A stretch of 64,000 nucleotides of DNA from Agromyces albus (GTDB lineage: Bacteria > Actinomycetota > Actinomycetes > Actinomycetales > Microbacteriaceae), in contig NZ_SDPN01000009.1 in assembly GCF_004134825.1 (NCBI RefSeq), positions 54,250-118,249 of the forward strand. Direction: 5' to 3'. Shown in pieces: positions 1 through 8,726 of the stretch (positions are counted from its first letter, which is position 1; each line of letters begins with the position of its first letter). Made by a program: the position numbers and the translations under genes. Under the pieces are notes generated by a model. That model saw only the letters and a list, made by a program, of their open reading frames with translations, had not been told where the DNA came from and ran no database searches.

Positions 1-211
1 CGAGCCGCGCGCGGCCGGCATCGCTCGTCTGGTCGTTCACCATCCGCGCCAGATGCGCGAGGGTGCCGTGCGTACATGCCGGATGATCGCTCCAGCGCTC
101 CCCCGCGACGTACGACGCGAACTCCATGAAGCACGCCCCGCGCCGCGGCGAGCGGTGCCGGCCCGGGGAGAGGATCGGCATGACATCCGGGTGAGCCATC
201 CAGTCGCGCAT
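1..211 (-). CDS. Conserved hypothetical protein, N-terminal part (runs off left edge)
   Basis: An open frame of 70 codons starts at ATG (209-211, minus) and is still open at the left edge. It begins MRDWMAHPDVMPILSPGRHR and contains FMEFASYVAGERWSDHPACT, a non-repetitive composition typical of a real protein. A GGAGG Shine-Dalgarno lies about 5 nt before the ATG, which fixes the start. I do not recognise a catalytic motif. It resembles small conserved actinobacterial proteins of unknown function. The gene upstream on the same strand is the CPBP protease, 46 bp away, so the two may be co-transcribed. Confidence 0.7.
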   Translation of the reverse strand, partial: MRDWMAHPDVMPILSPGRHRSPRRGACFMEFASYVAGERWSDHPACTHGTLAHLARMVNDQTSDAGRARL

Positions 212-257
212 GAGACCTCCATCGCTCCTTCCACTGTGCGCCTGCCGCAGCCGAGAT

Positions 258-1028
258 TCAAGCGCCTCGGCCGGATGTCTCTGCTTCGGGTTCGGCGGGG
301 GCGGCAGCGGAAGGAAGCCGGCCGATGACGAGCGGGCGCAGGATCACCGCCGCGGTCGCAAGGAACGCGACGCAAGTGATTGCGACGACAGGGTCCGGCA
401 GTGGGTTCGCGGAGAGGACGCTCGTGAAGTCGACGGCGGCGTGCAGGAGCACGAGCGGAAGCACCCAGCGGAAGCGGTACTGGAACGCCGCCAACCCGAT
501 GCCGTAGCACGCGGAGACGAGGACGTTGAGGAGGACGTCTTCGGCCGTGCGTGAGGTGGTGGTGGCGAAAGCCGAGAGGTGCTGAAGGCCGAAGAGGGCG
601 CCGGTGAGCGCGACGGCACCCGCGGGACCGAAGGAACGCCGCATCCGTTCCAGTACGACGACTCGGCTGATGAGCTCTTCGTTCACACCGACGAGGAGCA
701 GAGTGAGTGCCCAGAGCCCGAAGCCGGGCGGGAGCTCGATGAGTCCGGTCGGCACCGCCCACAGCAGCGTCTCGATGACGAACGGAACGAGGAACAGGGC
801 GGCGGTTCTTCCCCGCCACAACGAGAACAGGCCGGACACGCGCCACTGGCCGCGTACGGTCACGAGCACGACGGCGAGGAGCACACACGCGACGTTGGCG
901 GCGAGCCCCAGGTACCAGCCCGAGATCCCCAGCAGTGGCGCGAACGCCAGGGCTCCCATGATCACCCCGAACCGAAGGACGTGCACGGCCGTGCCGAATC
1001 CGAGAGCCCGCCAACGATCACCTGTCAC
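258..1028 (-). CDS. CPBP family intramembrane glutamic endopeptidase (CAAX-like)
   Basis: A 256-residue polytopic membrane protein with about seven hydrophobic segments. The CPBP/Abi signature is present in order: EELISR (EExxxR, near residue 117), FGLQHL (FxxxH, near 147) and HAAVD (HxxxD, near 196). These supply the catalytic Glu and His residues buried in the membrane. Family members cleave membrane or prenylated substrates, and bacterial ones are often linked to bacteriocin immunity or signalling; the substrate here is unknown. The GTG start is supported by AAGG about 7 nt upstream. The C-terminal tail (PSAAAPAEPEAETSGRGA) is disordered and cytoplasmic. Confidence 0.85.
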   Translation of the reverse strand: MTGDRWRALGFGTAVHVLRFGVIMGALAFAPLLGISGWYLGLAANVACVLLAVVLVTVRGQWRVSGLFSLWRGRTAALFLVPFVIETLLWAVPTGLIELPPGFGLWALTLLLVGVNEELISRVVVLERMRRSFGPAGAVALTGALFGLQHLSAFATTTSRTAEDVLLNVLVSACYGIGLAAFQYRFRWVLPLVLLHAAVDFTSVLSANPLPDPVVAITCVAFLATAAVILRPLVIGRLPSAAAPAEPEAETSGRGA

Positions 1029-1080
1029 CCGCGCACCTTACCGGGCCGTAGTGGCCAGTCCGTGAATACGGCGAGACGAG

Positions 1081-2097
1081 TCATGCGAGGCCACCGGCCT
1101 TCTGTGGGGCGGACCTGCGGAGCTTCCGGACGAACACCACGGCGACGAGCGCGCCGACGCCAAGGATGAGCAGCAGCCATGGGATCGCCCAGCCGTTTCC
1201 CGTGTGCTCGGAGCCGGCGAGCGGACCGGTGGAGCCGGCCGGATCCGTATACAGGGGTACAACCGTGACGGTGGCGGCGAGGAGCCCGGACGGGACCACG
1301 CCGTCGATGGGCACGGAGACACGCCAGATTTCGCCCGGGAGCAGTCGGGGGATGTTCTCAATGGGTTCTGCCGTGACGCCGAATGAGTCGAAGGGGCCGG
1401 CGACAGTGACCGACTGTTCCGCCGAGAGCATGGTGTCGCCGGTGTTGCGGACCGTGTACGTCACCATGGCGAGCCCCGCGCCGAGCGGATCACCTGAGAA
1501 ATTCACGCTCAGGTCTTCTACCGACAGCTTCGGCTGAAACGCGTCACCCACTCGAAGATGGACGCGGATGGCGGCCCGTCGCTCCGGCTCGGTGCCGTTC
1601 GAGGTCGACGCCGACGTGGTGACGATTCCGCCCATGTGGTCGCCCGGGGTGGCGTCATCCGGGACGGTGACGGTGAACGGGATCTCTCCGGACTCGCCCG
1701 GTTGGAGGCTGATCCGCTCCTGGGCCATCCGGAGCCAAGCGCCCACACCGGTCGACGCATGCTCTCGAGTGCGCAGGTCGAGCTGTGCGGTCTCGGTGGT
1801 GAACGCGTCCGCGGCATACAAGCGGAGGTCGATCGGAGCCGGGCCGTCGTTGACGACGACGAGAGCGTCCTCGATCCGGTCGCCCCGTTCAACCAGATAG
1901 TCGTAGTTCTGCCGACCGGAACCGTGCGAGCCATCAGCGGTGTCAACGACCCATGAGGGGCCATTCTCGGCCGCCTCGGCGGGAGCGGCGAGAAAAGCCC
2001 CCGCGAGCAGGAAGGCGGCGAGCGCGGCGACGACCACGCGCCAAAGGAACCGCCCGTTGAGGGTCTGACGGGGACTGAACGTCTGCATCGTGCTCAT
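1081..2097 (-). CDS. Secreted DUF916 (WxL-interacting type) surface protein
   Basis: Starts at ATG 2097, giving 338 residues; a longer frame upstream lacks signal-peptide logic. Residues 1-39 form a signal peptide (RVVVAALAAFLLAGAFLAAPAEA). Next comes the DUF916-type beta-sandwich with YLVERGDRIEDALVVVNDGPAPIDLRLYA-like sequence and ISLQPGESGEIPF / DDATPGDHMGGI motifs. A second Ig-like domain follows, then a C-terminal transmembrane helix (AIPWLLLILGVGALVAVVFV) and a basic tail. In Gram-positives these proteins are exposed on the cell surface and bind WxL or host proteins; here that role is inferred. A strong hairpin separates it from the upstream phosphoesterase gene. Confidence 0.75.
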   Translation of the reverse strand: MSTMQTFSPRQTLNGRFLWRVVVAALAAFLLAGAFLAAPAEAAENGPSWVVDTADGSHGSGRQNYDYLVERGDRIEDALVVVNDGPAPIDLRLYAADAFTTETAQLDLRTREHASTGVGAWLRMAQERISLQPGESGEIPFTVTVPDDATPGDHMGGIVTTSASTSNGTEPERRAAIRVHLRVGDAFQPKLSVEDLSVNFSGDPLGAGLAMVTYTVRNTGDTMLSAEQSVTVAGPFDSFGVTAEPIENIPRLLPGEIWRVSVPIDGVVPSGLLAATVTVVPLYTDPAGSTGPLAGSEHTGNGWAIPWLLLILGVGALVAVVFVRKLRRSAPQKAGGLA

Positions 2098-2130
2098 CTC
2101 GAGGTTCGGGGGATCGGCGTGATGTCGAGC

Positions 2131-2162
2131 GGATGGGTGGGCGCCAAGGCGCCCACCCATCC
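2131..2162 (-). terminator. Strong hairpin terminator after the phosphoesterase gene
   Basis: A perfect 15-bp inverted repeat, GGATGGGTGGGCGCC, AA, then its reverse complement. The nominal loop is only 2 nt, so the effective stem is about 13 bp. It lies 16 bp past the phosphoesterase stop and 34 bp before the DUF916 start, so it should end transcription of the former. No T-tract, as is common in actinobacteria. Confidence 0.75.
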
Positions 2163-2177
2163 GTTGGAGTGAAACGA

Positions 2178-3761
2178 TCAGTTCAGCGTGGTGATCGTCG
2201 TCGTGCCCTGCTCGGTCGTGACCGGCGCGGCAGCGTCCTTCCGGTGACCGCCGGCTTTGGCCTCCGACTTGTGGATCACGACCTGGTCGACGATCGACCC
2301 GACGGGCAGCGCCTCGGCCGCACCGTTGTCGGGTCCGCACCAGTCGACCCGGCCGACCTCGACCGCTGCGTTGGGCGCCTCGCAGGTGCCGCTGCGGATG
2401 TTCTCGACGGTGAGGTGCTCATCGCGCACCGAGACCTTGACATAGCTGCGGACGTGCTCCTGGTTCTCGACCGAGTTCGCCCAGTGGTTGTCGGGATTCA
2501 GCGGGTCGGGACCGTAGTTCGGGTCTGCCGCGACGTCTGGGTCGGTGAGGTCGTAGTACTTGGAGCCGGACGCGGAGTTCGCCGTGACGTAGGTGACGCC
2601 GCCCGGGCCTTGGAACACGCTCGAAGCGCCGGGCTGCTCGTCAGGGTTGGCCTTCGCGCCGTTCTTGATCTGGTAGCTGCGCGAGTACGCGTGGTCGTGG
2701 CCCTGGAGAACCAGGTCCACCCCGAGCTCTGAGAACGCCGTCGGGAAGTCCCGGCGCCGTTCCTTGGCGTCGCGGTCGTTCGCGTGGTCGGCCGGCGAGT
2801 AGATCGAGTGGTGGTAGACGAGCACGGTGTGCTTCGCCTCGGCGCCGTGCTCCTCGATGACGTCCGTGATGTAGTCGATGTGCGCCTCATCTGCGTCAAC
2901 GCCAGGCGCGCCGCTCGTGGAGTAGGCGTTGCTGTTGATGTCGATGAACAGCGTGTCCTTGTACTCGAACCAGTAGTTGCCGCCCGACTGGGTCGTGAGG
3001 TTGCTCGACCGGTAGTACTGCGGTGAGCGGTCGGTGTTCGGGGTCCAGAGGTGCTGCTCATATGCCTTGCCGCCGACGTCGTGGTTTCCGATCGTCGCAA
3101 CCCACGGCACCGCGCGCAGACCTTCAGGTGCGAGGAAGCCTTTCCACTCCGCCTCGACGTTCGCGGTGTCGACTTGGTCGCCGCCGGAGACGAGCAGTTC
3201 TGCCTCGGGGTTCGCGGCGAGGGAAACCTCGACAGTGTCCTCCCAGCCGGCCTGATCCAGGGGGATGTTGTCCGAGGATCCGATCTGCGGGTCGCCGAAG
3301 AACAGGAAGTCGAAGTTGCCCTCGAACTTCCGCGTCTTGAACGCGTAGGACTCCGACCAGTCGCCGTCGCCTCCCACGCGGTAGGAGTACTGGATGTTCT
3401 CGGCAAGGCCCGAGATGACGGCGTGGCCGTTGTAGCCGCCGTTGACGGTGTTGGGGCTCACGATGGCTGGGATGCTGATCGCGTCGGCCGGGAACTCGCC
3501 GTCGATGATCGTGTCGGTGGGGGCGACCTGCACGACCTGCGCCGTGGCCGCGGAGGCGTACCAGTTCACGACCCGCTGGGACTCGTCGGCCCCGACGAGC
3601 AGGATGATGTCGTCGATCGCGGCGGGATCTTCGGCCTGGGCGGCGGACACGATGCCGCCGAGCGCCATCGCGGTGCACACGGCTGCTGCGGCGACCCCGA
3701 TGGCCGCGCGGCGCCGAAGTGGGGCGAACGACGCATTCGGCGTTCGCAGGTTGGTCTTCAT
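2178..3761 (-). CDS. Secreted purple acid phosphatase-like metallophosphoesterase
   Basis: Start ATG 3761 follows AAGGAG at 9 nt; 527 residues. A twin-basic signal peptide (PLRRRAAIGVAAAAVCTAMALGGIVSAAQA) directs export. An N-terminal fibronectin-III-like domain (residues ~40-150, ending in GLAENIQYSYRVGGDG) precedes the calcineurin-like domain. All metal-ligand blocks are visible in order: GDPQ, GGDQVD, GNHD, VYHH and GHDH. The protein therefore should be an active dinuclear phosphohydrolase outside the cell, releasing phosphate from organic phosphates (inferred substrate class). A C-terminal region of about 90 residues without homology follows. Probably transcribed alone, ending at the hairpin at 2131. 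Confidence 0.88.
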   Translation of the reverse strand: MKTNLRTPNASFAPLRRRAAIGVAAAAVCTAMALGGIVSAAQAEDPAAIDDIILLVGADESQRVVNWYASAATAQVVQVAPTDTIIDGEFPADAISIPAIVSPNTVNGGYNGHAVISGLAENIQYSYRVGGDGDWSESYAFKTRKFEGNFDFLFFGDPQIGSSDNIPLDQAGWEDTVEVSLAANPEAELLVSGGDQVDTANVEAEWKGFLAPEGLRAVPWVATIGNHDVGGKAYEQHLWTPNTDRSPQYYRSSNLTTQSGGNYWFEYKDTLFIDINSNAYSTSGAPGVDADEAHIDYITDVIEEHGAEAKHTVLVYHHSIYSPADHANDRDAKERRRDFPTAFSELGVDLVLQGHDHAYSRSYQIKNGAKANPDEQPGASSVFQGPGGVTYVTANSASGSKYYDLTDPDVAADPNYGPDPLNPDNHWANSVENQEHVRSYVKVSVRDEHLTVENIRSGTCEAPNAAVEVGRVDWCGPDNGAAEALPVGSIVDQVVIHKSEAKAGGHRKDAAAPVTTEQGTTTITTLN

Positions 3762-3964
3762 CTCGGAGAACTCCTTCTCGATATGGATGAGGGCCGCCAT
3801 CGACCCCACGACACCGTCGCGGGCGACCATGACGAGCCGGTGAACGTCGTCGGAATGTTGACCCGTCAGGTCCAGAACACTCGGCAGGAGGCGCGCGACG
3901 CCGTCTTCGTCGATCGGCGATGCGGTAGAAATGGGATGCTTTCCAGCCACAGGAGGACGATTCC

Positions 3965-4639
3965 TTGCGCGTTCGAACCCAACGCAGCTCCGCCGCCGTG
4001 TCCGTGGCATCCGCTCTCGCATTGCTGCTCAGCGGGTGCGGCTCCGCCGACGACTGGTCGGGCCCCCGATCCGAGTTGCAGCCGATCGGCACCCTTGCAC
4101 CGGGATTCACGGATGCCCCGCCTGCGCCAGGTGCGACGATCGCGCCGCGCTCGGGTTCGTGGGACGCGGTGCATCCGCCGCAGGGATACCGGGTCGTGCT
4201 GCTCACCTTGGGCGACGATGCGGCAACGGCGACGCTCTCGACCGCAGTGGCGGAGTGGGCGGCCGCCGAAGACGTCAGCCTCAAGACGGTCACCGTCACG
4301 GAGCCCGAACGCGCCATCGACGGGATCGTCGAGGCCATGGAGCTCGGGCCCGACCTCATCGTCAGCGCCGGCGACGAACTCGTCGACCCACTGGCGGTGG
4401 TCACCGCGAGCCACCTCGACCGTCAGTTCCTCATCGTCGGCGCGCAGCTGCCCGAGCCCACCGGGAACGTGACGGCCGCGGTGTGGCACGGAGCCTCGTC
4501 CCGCGGGAGCGAGGTCGCCAACTCGTCGACATCGAGCGATCCGGATGCCGTCACCCCCGATCGGGCCGACGCCGCCGTGCGGGCCGGCGTCGCGAGCGTG
4601 GTGAACGGTATCACCGGCATCGTCGTCTGGCTCGGCTGA
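3965..4639 (+). CDS. Putative lipoprotein, periplasmic-binding-protein-like (function unknown)
   Basis: The TTG start at 3965 is decided by AGGAGG 8 nt upstream. The 224-residue protein begins with a lipoprotein signal peptide ending in the lipobox LLLSGC (Cys ~25), so it should be anchored to the outer face of the membrane. The body has alternating beta/alpha segments (GYRVVLLTLGDDAATATL, ELGPDLIVSAGDELVDPLAVV, RQFLIVGAQLPEP) resembling one Rossmann-like lobe of BMP/sugar-binding proteins. It is shorter than those families, and no ABC transporter is adjacent. A domain search would be needed to choose between a reduced binding protein and an orphan lipoprotein. Confidence 0.7.
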   Translation: MRVRTQRSSAAVSVASALALLLSGCGSADDWSGPRSELQPIGTLAPGFTDAPPAPGATIAPRSGSWDAVHPPQGYRVVLLTLGDDAATATLSTAVAEWAAAEDVSLKTVTVTEPERAIDGIVEAMELGPDLIVSAGDELVDPLAVVTASHLDRQFLIVGAQLPEPTGNVTAAVWHGASSRGSEVANSSTSSDPDAVTPDRADAAVRAGVASVVNGITGIVVWLG

Positions 4640-4654
4640 CCGGCTCGCCAGTCG

Positions 4655-5857
4655 TCATCCAGCGCCGACAAGGCGCTGCACGAACCAGACCAGGCCCGTG
4701 ACGGCCACCCCGGCAGCGACGGCGGCGCCGACCCCGAGCGCGAGCTTCGGCTCGCGTCGGCGGAGGAGCACGAGCAGCGGGAAGACGGCGGCGATGACGG
4801 CGATCTGCACCGCCTCGATGCCGACATTGAAGACGAGCAACGACCAGAGGAGTGGCCACGAGAACGGCTCGTCGATCCCGAGCGCCCCGGCGAACCCGAG
4901 CCCGTGCACGAGGCCGAAGCCGAACACGACCGCGAGCCGCGCCCAGTCGGCCCGGTCGAGGCCGAACCTGCCGGGGCTTTCCGGTGCGAGCGTGCGTGGC
5001 CCACGCCAGAGCCGCCACAGGTACCAGGCGGCGACCACGGCGATCGACAGGGCGATGATCGGCTCGACGACCACTCCCGGCGCCGACACGATGCCCAGCG
5101 CGGCCAAGATGAAGGTCACCGAGTGCGCCACCGTGAACGAGGTCGCCGCCAGCACGACGTCGCGCAATCGCCGCGAGCCCACGATCAGGGCGAGCAGGAA
5201 CAGCACGTGGTCGATGCCGAACAGCAAGTGCTCGGCTCCGAGCACGAAGAAGTGGCCGAATCGCTCGAGCAAGGGCTGTTCGGTCGTGAAGACCGGCGCC
5301 TCGCGGTCGAGCGCCGCGCTCCCGCTCTGGCCATCGAGGTCGTATTCGAGGACCGTCACGGTGCCCGTGACGTACTCCTCGGCATCCGGAAACAACTCGC
5401 TCCGGATCTCGTGAACAGAACCGTGCCCGCAGGCGTGATCGAGCGTGAGCATCGCATAGGGAACGCCCTCCCGCTGTGTCACGCCGATCTCGCCGACTCG
5501 GTCCGGCTCGCACGGCTGCCCGTCGGCGCTGACCTCGAAGCGCTCTGTGACGTACCGCATGATCGCGCCTGCATGTGCGTTGAGAGCGGATGCCTCGTCG
5601 CCCGTCTGGAACACGTCCATCCCGTCTTCGAAGAACTGCGGGGCGTTCTCGAAGTCTGCGACGGAGACGACGAGCAGGTCGTACTCCAGGCCGAGCTCGG
5701 TGCGTACCGTGTCATCCGCCTGGGCGCTCGCATCCACGTGGACGACGGTCGAGAACCCGTGCGCGGCGGCGGGGAGTGAGACGATCACCGAAGCAGTCGC
5801 CGTAAGTGCGAGGGCGGCTGCCGCGATGAGGTGGCGTACGCCGGGGCGACTGGACAT
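4655..5857 (-). CDS. HupE/UreJ family membrane protein
   Basis: Start ATG 5857 is preceded by AAGGAG. The 400-residue product has a signal peptide (LIAAAALALTATASVIVSLPAAAHG), an extracytoplasmic domain of about 180 residues with a possible disulfide pair (CEPD...DHACGHGS), and a C-terminal six-helix membrane module. The HupE_UreJ signature HLLFGIDHVLFLLALI and the following FTVAHSVTF and FGLVHGLGFAGAL blocks place histidines in the membrane. The family is tied to nickel/cobalt uptake or to poorly characterised transport; no urease or hydrogenase genes are nearby, so the metal link is only by family. Convergent with the lipoprotein gene, 15 bp apart. Confidence 0.8.
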   Translation of the reverse strand: MSSRPGVRHLIAAAALALTATASVIVSLPAAAHGFSTVVHVDASAQADDTVRTELGLEYDLLVVSVADFENAPQFFEDGMDVFQTGDEASALNAHAGAIMRYVTERFEVSADGQPCEPDRVGEIGVTQREGVPYAMLTLDHACGHGSVHEIRSELFPDAEEYVTGTVTVLEYDLDGQSGSAALDREAPVFTTEQPLLERFGHFFVLGAEHLLFGIDHVLFLLALIVGSRRLRDVVLAATSFTVAHSVTFILAALGIVSAPGVVVEPIIALSIAVVAAWYLWRLWRGPRTLAPESPGRFGLDRADWARLAVVFGFGLVHGLGFAGALGIDEPFSWPLLWSLLVFNVGIEAVQIAVIAAVFPLLVLLRRREPKLALGVGAAVAAGVAVTGLVWFVQRLVGAG

Positions 5858-6018
5858 CTGACTCCTTCTGGGGGCGCGCTGATGCTCGCCGAGCCGGGTG
5901 AACGAGACCAAGCCATCTGGGAAACGGGGTGAGAACCGTGCTCCCCGCCCGCAGCGACACGCCCTCGCTGAAGTCCAACCTCGATCCGGCGGTGAGCGGC
6001 GGAGTGGAGGTCTGATGC

Positions 6019-6396
6019 CTACGCGAGACGGACGAAGCCGGCGATGTACTCCGCGTGTGCCGTTAGCGGGACGCCAGCCGACTCCGCCTGCCGCCGCATC
6101 GTCGTCTGCGCCTGATCACTGGCTGGGCCGTAAATCTCCCACGCCTCTCTTTCCATGACCTGCCCCGCTTGCTCCCCGCGTGTCTCCGCCCCCTCAAGGT
6201 GGCGGTCCAGCGCATCAGCATCGGCGAACAGGTGGATGATCGTCAACCGGGATTCCTCGCGGTCGAGGTAGTGGAGGAACGCCGCCGTCTGCGGCTTCTC
6301 AGCTTGGAGGCGGCGGACAGCCTCAGGCGCCATCCGCTCGTACGCGGCCAAGTCTTTCACTCTGAAATGGCTGATGAACACGATAGGTGCAGACAT
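6019..6396 (-). CDS. ABM-like dimeric alpha-beta barrel protein (putative monooxygenase)
   Basis: A 125-residue soluble protein starting MSAPIVFISHFRVKDLAAYERM, with GGGAG 6 nt before the ATG. The pattern of a first beta strand, amphipathic helix, then LTIIHLFADADALDRHLEGAE fits the ferredoxin-like ABM/quinol-monooxygenase fold. Its tail GVPLTAHAEYIAGFVRLA is typical of this family's small actinobacterial members. Such proteins act as homodimers on small aromatic or quinol substrates; nothing here fixes the substrate. Monocistronic: about 160 bp separates it from HupE downstream and about 80 bp from the LLM gene upstream. Confidence 0.65.
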   Translation of the reverse strand: MSAPIVFISHFRVKDLAAYERMAPEAVRRLQAEKPQTAAFLHYLDREESRLTIIHLFADADALDRHLEGAETRGEQAGQVMEREAWEIYGPASDQAQTTMRRQAESAGVPLTAHAEYIAGFVRLA

Positions 6397-6479
6397 ACTT
6401 GTCTCCCGGTGAGCCTCGCACCAACTATAGGAGAGGACGCCCCAAGCGATGATGAGTCGGCGATGATAGACAGCCGGCG

Positions 6480-7355
6480 TCAGGACAGGGTGGGCAGGAC
6501 ATCCGTGGCCACGGTGTCGAGGACCGCCTCGTCACCCGCGAACGGGCCCTCGTGCCGCGGCCAGGGCGCCAGGACGTCGGTGAAGCCCAGTTCTGCGGCA
6601 CGGCCAAGGAAGTCGCGGTAGACCTCGACGCTCGAGAGGCTGAAGACCGGCGCGGCGTCGGTCTGGAGGAAGCGGCGGACCGTGGCCGGGTCGCGGGACT
6701 CGGCAGCCAAGGCTTCGTCGAACCGGGCCGACAGCTCCGCCAGCGACTTCCACCACCCCTCGAGAGTGTCGTGCACGGTGCCGATGGTGACCCAGCCCTG
6801 GCCGTGTCGGGCGGTCAGCGCCAACGCCTTCGGACCGTTCGCGGCCATCACGAACGGGGTGCGCGGACGCTGGACGCAGCCGGGGGCGTTGCGGGCGTCC
6901 ACGGCCGTGTAGTACTCGCCGGAGTAGTCGACGCCGTCTGTGGTCAGCAGCGCGTCCAGCAACTCCACGAACTCCTTGTACCGCCTCGACGGGCTCGCGG
7001 CCTTCGTGGTGCCGCCGAAGACGTCCACGTCGTAGCCATTCACTCCGCCGGCACCCACGCCCACCGTCAACCTTCCGTCCGACAGGTCGTCCAATGCCGT
7101 GACGTCCCTCGCGAACGGCACCGGGTGCCGGAAGTTCGGCGACGCCACCATGAAGCCCAACCCGATCCGCGACGTCGCTTGCGCCGCTGCGCTCAACGTC
7201 GGCACCGAGCCGAACCACGGGCTGCCGACCAGCGGCCCCCAGCCCAGGTGGTCGAACGTCCACGCGTGGTCGAAGCCGTACGCCTCCGCCGCCTGCCACC
7301 TCGGCTTCGCCTCGGCCCAGCGGTACTCCGGAAGGATCGTGATCCCCGCCCTCAT
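6480..7355 (-). CDS. LLM class flavin-dependent oxidoreductase
   Basis: Start ATG 7355 with GGAG 7 nt upstream gives 291 residues. The luciferase-like TIM barrel is recognisable from ITILPEYRWAEAKPRW, the HAWTFDHL segment, LGFMVASPNFRHPVPFARDVTALDDLSDGRLTVGVGAG and the late FADVLAP-type strand (FTDVLAPWPRHEGPF). Members use reduced FMN or F420 to oxidise small organic molecules; many actinobacterial copies are F420-dependent, which is inference here. No obvious partner genes. The N-terminal ATG is preferred over upstream in-frame starts because those precede any barrel homology and lack a Shine-Dalgarno. Confidence 0.85.
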   Translation of the reverse strand: MRAGITILPEYRWAEAKPRWQAAEAYGFDHAWTFDHLGWGPLVGSPWFGSVPTLSAAAQATSRIGLGFMVASPNFRHPVPFARDVTALDDLSDGRLTVGVGAGGVNGYDVDVFGGTTKAASPSRRYKEFVELLDALLTTDGVDYSGEYYTAVDARNAPGCVQRPRTPFVMAANGPKALALTARHGQGWVTIGTVHDTLEGWWKSLAELSARFDEALAAESRDPATVRRFLQTDAAPVFSLSSVEVYRDFLGRAAELGFTDVLAPWPRHEGPFAGDEAVLDTVATDVLPTLS

Positions 7356-7486
7356 CGATCTTCTCCTCGGTGTAGATCCCACACAGCTGTACAGGTGCCG
7401 TGCTCATTCGAACAGAATGCCCATTCATGGTCAAACGGCCGACGACCACCCGCCTTCGACATGCAGATCTACGAGCGGATGACCCA

Positions 7487-8452
7487 TCAGCCCCGCACAG
7501 GACTCGCAATGGCTCCTCGCTCGACCTCGGTCCGCGCGATCGAGGGCGGCCTCGGTGGGTACACCCAGGTCACGAGCACGACGGAGATGATCATCAACAG
7601 CAACCAGGAGACGAGTTTCGACGGCGACACGAGCTGCCATCCGTCGACCTGGTCGGGATAGAACCACGCGCCCGCCCACGTCGCGATGTTCTCGGCGAGC
7701 CAGATGAAGAGCGCGACGAGGCCGAAGGCAGCGAGGAGCGGCATCCGTAACGTGCGCCGCCACACCCGGAAGTGCATGACTGTCGGCCACCAGAGCAGCA
7801 CGACGGCCGCCAAGAGCACCCAGCGCAGGTCGAACACATAGTGGTGCGTGAAGAAGTTCGCGTAGATCGCGACGGCCACGATCGCCGTGAGCCATTGCCT
7901 CGGGTAGCGCGTGAACCCGAGGTCGAAGAGCCGGTGAACGCGCACCATGTACGAGCCGACGGCCGCGTACATGAAGCCCGAGAAGAGCGGCACACCCGCG
8001 ATGCGGAGCACGCCGTCGCCGTCGTACGACCACGACCCGACGTCGGTCTTGAAGAGTTCCATGACCGTGCCGGTCACGTGGAAGAGCACGATCACCCAGA
8101 GTTCGCGGCCGGTCTCGAGCCGGGTAGCGACCATGACGACCTGGATCAGCACGGCCGCAATCGTGAGGGCGTCGTTCCGCGCGAGGGCGGCATCGTCGGG
8201 ATACCAGAGGCGTGCCGCGACGATCACGACGAGCAGCGCGGCGCCGAAGATGCACGCCCATGCCTGCTTCGCCCCGAACACGAGGAATTCGATGAGGCCC
8301 GCACGGATGCCTCGCTCCGATGCGTCGGCGAGCAGGCGGTGCGCCGCGCGGTCGATCGCGCGCTCGACGGCGGTGAGCTCCTGCTGGTGCGCGGTCTCCC
8401 GCACGGCCTGGGCGGGAGTGTGCACGGTCGGGTGCCGGGCTTCGGACTTCAC
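7487..8452 (-). CDS. DUF817 integral membrane protein
   Basis: About eight hydrophobic helices in 321 residues. The conserved opening RGIRAGLIEFLVFGAKQAWACIFGAALL and the later ELFKTDVGSWSYDG, PLFSGFMYAAVGSYMVRV and WAENIATWAGAWFYPDQ-like blocks match the DUF817 family, whose function is unknown. I place the start at GTG 8452: it overlaps the TGA of a 37-codon frame by 4 nt (GTGA), suggesting translational coupling. An in-frame extension to 8608 has poor composition. The gene ends near the LLM promoter region. Confidence 0.75.
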   Translation of the reverse strand: MKSEARHPTVHTPAQAVRETAHQQELTAVERAIDRAAHRLLADASERGIRAGLIEFLVFGAKQAWACIFGAALLVVIVAARLWYPDDAALARNDALTIAAVLIQVVMVATRLETGRELWVIVLFHVTGTVMELFKTDVGSWSYDGDGVLRIAGVPLFSGFMYAAVGSYMVRVHRLFDLGFTRYPRQWLTAIVAVAIYANFFTHHYVFDLRWVLLAAVVLLWWPTVMHFRVWRRTLRMPLLAAFGLVALFIWLAENIATWAGAWFYPDQVDGWQLVSPSKLVSWLLLMIISVVLVTWVYPPRPPSIARTEVERGAIASPVRG

Positions 8453-8562
8453 TCCGGCCGCCGCGATGCCGTGTCGACCGCAGGTAGCGGGGGAGCGGGC
8501 AGCGGCTCCCAGCTGTGCGTCTCGGCGTCGGTCGGCGGCATGTGAATGATCACGGCTCCCAT
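8449..8562 (-). CDS. Small ORF (37 aa) coupled to DUF817 gene
   Basis: ATG 8562 opens a 37-codon frame reading MGAVIIHMPPTDAETHSWEP and ending ...ASRRPE, whose stop overlaps the GTG of the DUF817 gene as GTGA. Composition is not that of random high-GC sequence. No Shine-Dalgarno is visible, so it would be leaderless or start at the second Met. It could be a leader peptide or simply an alternative N-terminus; no homology is recognised. Confidence 0.35.
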   Translation of the reverse strand: MGAVIIHMPPTDAETHSWEPLPAPPLPAVDTASRRPE

Positions 8563-8647
8563 GCAGTGGAGAGTAGCGGCGGCAGTCGACCGGAAGCCTG
8601 AGTTTCACACCGCGGGATGTGAGCTCGTCGTCCCCGCATCAGGCGGT

Positions 8648-8709
8648 GCTGAAGATATCCAGTAGTGATTCGACGTGATGCCGAAATTGTGACTATTAAG
8701 TGACTACGA
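8648..8709. repeat. Degenerate left island end: att fragment plus arm-type direct repeat
   Basis: GCTGAAG (the last 7 nt of the tRNA-Gly att core) followed by ATATCCAGTAGT is identical to the sequence right after the att core at 45422. CGTGATGCCGAAATT and a tandem 11-mer GTGACTATTAA / GTGACTACGA follow (8689-8709), as they do at 45504-45539. About 76 bp present in the 45.4-kb copy is missing here, and the tRNA-derived core is lost on the left. I read it as the eroded left terminus of the first island. Confidence 0.7.
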
Positions 8710-8726
8710 GCGGGCTCACGCCTCAA

